A stretch of DNA of 64,000 nt from Verrucomicrobia bacterium SCGC AAA164-M04. GTDB lineage: Bacteria > Verrucomicrobiota > Verrucomicrobiae > Verrucomicrobiales > Akkermansiaceae. The translations under genes and the position numbers were made by a program. A model generated the notes under the pieces. The model worked only from the letters and a program-made list of their open reading frames with translations. It was not told the origin of the DNA and did not search any database. Location: contig KB912069.1 of the NCBI GenBank assembly GCA_000383735.1, forward strand, positions 100,051 through 164,050. The letters run 5' to 3'. Positions 62,023 to 64,000 of the stretch are shown piece after piece. The first letter of the stretch is position 1, and each line of letters starts with the position of its first letter.

Positions 62023-63265
62023 TCGCTGCCGTTTTGCCTCCTAGGAAAAGGGAGATCGTCCGGCCCATCGCGCCATTATGCTTTTCTAGCACGACACGCG
62101 CTCTTTGCACTTGCCCCATCGGTATCTTCCGAAGCGTTGAAACTAACTCTTCGCGAGAAGAAACCATACAAATCCCACCCGCTTCCTTGAGCTCGGTAAC
62201 CAAAGGCTCGAAGTTTGACATGTTCGGCCCACAAATGACTGGCACTTCGGCGAGAATCGCTTCGGAAGGATTCTGCCCTCCCTCTTCAAAAAAACTCTTT
62301 CCGATGACCACGACATCTGCATGAGCTGTCCAGTCTCGTAACTCCCCCGTGCTATCAATCACAAACGATTCACTGCCCAGAGGTTGTTGGAATTGACTTC
62401 TTAAAATCACATTGCCATCTAAAGCTTCGGCAACCTCTGTTCGTCGCTCGGCATGCCGGGGCACAATAACCGACTGATAACCTAACTCTCTAAAAACATC
62501 ATCAAGGTACTCCTCTTCACCGGGGAAGGTTGAGATTGCCATCGCTACCGGCCTCTTTGGGAATTGTTCTAGCATCGCAGAGAATTCCGACCTCTTCTCT
62601 GGCAAAACCGAGCCCGACGGATCGAATTTCACATTCCCGGTCAGCACCGCCGCTTTTTCGCGAACTCCAATTGACTGCCATCGGACAAGGTCCTCTTTTT
62701 CGGGAACCCCGACGTAGTCTAGCAATTCCAGAAAGGGGCTCACCAAACTCTGAAACTTCTTTAAGCGACGACCGGATCGCGGCGAAAGTCGAGCATTCAT
62801 CAAACCAATCGGAATTCCTAGGCGGTGAGTTTCATAGATGAGATTCGGCCAAATCTCTGATTCCACCATCACCACTACCCGGGGTTCCAAACGCTTCATG
62901 ACTCGGCGGATCAAGAAGCCAAAATCAAGCGGCGCATAAATCACCCGCACATCCTTAGGTGACTTATCACGGGCTACCGCCATTCCGGTCGCCGTGGTTG
63001 GGACTAGCACAAAATGGTCGCCCGTTTCTTTCCGCCATTCCGTGATCACCTTCAGTGCAAGCAGCACCTCCCCAACGCTCACGGCATGGATATAAACAGC
63101 CCCAATCCGTTCAAATTCTACTTCTCTCCGATAGATTCCTATCCGCTCAAGCAACCCACTCCCCCAACCATCGCGACGCAACATTTTCAACATCCAAAAA
63201 GGCGCAGCGGCCAGCGCCACCAGCGGGTAGAAAATTCTCCAAAAAATTATCACCAAAGTTCTCAT
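62015..63265 (-). CDS. waaA: 3-deoxy-D-manno-octulosonic acid transferase
   Basis: The 416-residue enzyme has the N-terminal membrane anchor (VIIFWRIFYPLVALAAAPFW), YIHAVSVGEVLLALKVI, VESEIWPNLIYETHRLGIP and the C-terminal VVIGKSFFEEGGQNPSEAILAEVPVICGP. It adds Kdo to lipid IVA at the inner membrane. It complements lpxK (26959-28176) in showing a full LPS pathway. It overlaps the convergent glgA end by a few bases and follows rsmD on its own strand. Confidence 0.96.
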   Translation of the reverse strand: MRTLVIIFWRIFYPLVALAAAPFWMLKMLRRDGWGSGLLERIGIYRREVEFERIGAVYIHAVSVGEVLLALKVITEWRKETGDHFVLVPTTATGMAVARDKSPKDVRVIYAPLDFGFLIRRVMKRLEPRVVVMVESEIWPNLIYETHRLGIPIGLMNARLSPRSGRRLKKFQSLVSPFLELLDYVGVPEKEDLVRWQSIGVREKAAVLTGNVKFDPSGSVLPEKRSEFSAMLEQFPKRPVAMAISTFPGEEEYLDDVFRELGYQSVIVPRHAERRTEVAEALDGNVILRSQFQQPLGSESFVIDSTGELRDWTAHADVVVIGKSFFEEGGQNPSEAILAEVPVICGPNMSNFEPLVTELKEAGGICMVSSREELVSTLRKIPMGQVQRARVVLEKHNGAMGRTISLFLGGKTAATN

Positions 63266-63266
63266 C

Positions 63267-63812
63267 TCAAGATTTTAACTGATAAATTGTAATTCGACTC
63301 CGGCCATAATCTCTGCTTTGGACCAATGCCAATTCTTTCGGATCAGGAAGTTCTCCGGCCGCTTCACGCTCTAGGATCAAAAAACCATCCTCGGACAACC
63401 ATTGCTTCCAGCCTTCGATCGCAATCAAATCACGTGCAGGATCACTCAATCCATCGGCGTAGGGAGGATCAGCAAAAATCAAATCGTAACTCGTACTTTC
63501 ACTACGTAGGAAGGCACCCACCTCGCGCTGAATGACTCTTCCATCATCACATCCCGTCTTTTCTAAATTTTCCGCGATGATTCGGCATGCCCCACGATTC
63601 TGCTCCACAAAAGTACACGAAGCCCCACCGCGGCTCAAAGCCTCAATCCCTAGGGCACCCGACCCTGCGTAAAGATCAAGAACTCGTGCCTTGGAAATCA
63701 CAGCCGTAAGAATCCCAAACACCGACTCCCGGACGCGATCCGTAGTCGGACGCGAAACTTCGCGCGGAACCTTTAGGGGATGCCCCTTTGCTGAACCGGC
63801 AATAATTCTCAT
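63267..63812 (-). CDS. rsmD: 16S rRNA (guanine-966-N2) methyltransferase
   Basis: The 181-residue enzyme has MRIIAGSAKGHPLKVP, the SAM-binding VLDLYAGSGALGIEALSRG and the catalytic FADPPYADG (DPPY). These are the RsmD family marks. Its start codon overlaps the stop of the gene before it (ATGA), and waaA begins one base after its stop. Confidence 0.95.
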   Translation of the reverse strand: MRIIAGSAKGHPLKVPREVSRPTTDRVRESVFGILTAVISKARVLDLYAGSGALGIEALSRGGASCTFVEQNRGACRIIAENLEKTGCDDGRVIQREVGAFLRSESTSYDLIFADPPYADGLSDPARDLIAIEGWKQWLSEDGFLILEREAAGELPDPKELALVQSRDYGRSRITIYQLKS

Positions 63813-64000
63813 GGTAATTTAGGAAGGTTGGTATTCTGGCGACCTAGGACTTCTTCCGCGGTATCAAAAAAAGGAACCCAGGACCGGTCCTCACCGAGGT
63901 TCATCATCAATGTCCCGTCACGAGCTTCAATTCGAATATCACGAAATGCGCGATCTGGAGTAATTAGCGGTTGAAAGTCCATAAGCAAGTTCCCAGAAGC
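63809..64000 (-). CDS. 3' end of an unknown gene
   Basis: An open frame runs from the window's right edge to a TGA that overlaps the rsmD start. The visible 63 residues include MDFQPLITPDRAFRDIRIEA and WVPFFDTAEEVLGR, with no recognised motif. Its 4-base overlap with rsmD argues that it is real and in the same operon. Nothing more can be said without the 5' part. Confidence 0.6.
   Translation of the reverse strand, partial: ASGNLLMDFQPLITPDRAFRDIRIEARDGTLMMNLGEDRSWVPFFDTAEEVLGRQNTNLPKLP

Overview
The window looks like part of a chromosome of a free-living, probably marine or brackish, member of the Verrucomicrobiota (Verrucomicrobiales-like). The evidence is indirect but consistent: a DUF1552 Tat protein, a ThuA-domain protein, a PEP-CTERM LamG protein, very large lamin-tail/CotH surface proteins with a C-terminal FYRIR-type ending, Gram-negative LPS genes (lpxK, waaA), and housekeeping genes spread over both strands with few Shine-Dalgarno sequences.

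Layout. (1) 1-5632 is an accessory block of small repeat proteins: MORN/YwqK-like and Sel1-like lipoproteins, a 32-residue lipoprotein, a secreted protein of unknown function, a zinc-finger membrane protein and a DUF2188-like protein. Two segments have been copied several times: a promoter-plus-signal-peptide module, and a Sel1-DUF2188 unit. (2) 5711-13874 is an integrated element of about 8.1 kb, bounded by perfect 78-bp direct repeats made of the 3' end of an initiator tRNA gene and its terminator. It carries a tyrosine integrase beside the left end, a small HTH protein, a primase-like protein, an SF3-type helicase, and a cargo of a zinc-ribbon protein, a lipoprotein with an HNH nuclease motif and a BspA-type leucine-rich repeat protein. 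The cargo lies between two copies of a ~105-bp inverted-repeat element, the second of which adjoins an iteron-like cluster of GATAC(A/G)GG words. The intact initiator tRNA is at 13841-13917. (3) 14024-38296 is mostly core: purB, ndk, a haem operon (hemX-like, hemA, hemC, cobA/hemD fusion), moaA, lpxK, apt-pgi, an Nramp-like transporter, and a MoxR ATPase with two uncharacterised envelope proteins. (4) 38342-49621 holds an M42 aminopeptidase, a CotH/lamin-tail protein with a 13-G coding tract, two related LamG proteins, proB and argS. (5) 49632-64000 holds a PTS EIIA protein, truA, a membrane protein/glycosyltransferase pair, a 2086-residue lamin-tail/CotH protein, an esterase, glycogen synthase, waaA, rsmD and the 3' end of an unknown gene.

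The main candidate for an undescribed system is the tRNA-borne element: a compact integrase + primase + helicase replicon without recognisable capsid or conjugation genes, with a repeat-bounded cargo slot. The neighbouring left block shares a lipoprotein leader with the element's cargo, so it may be debris from related elements at the same tRNA. This link is inference.
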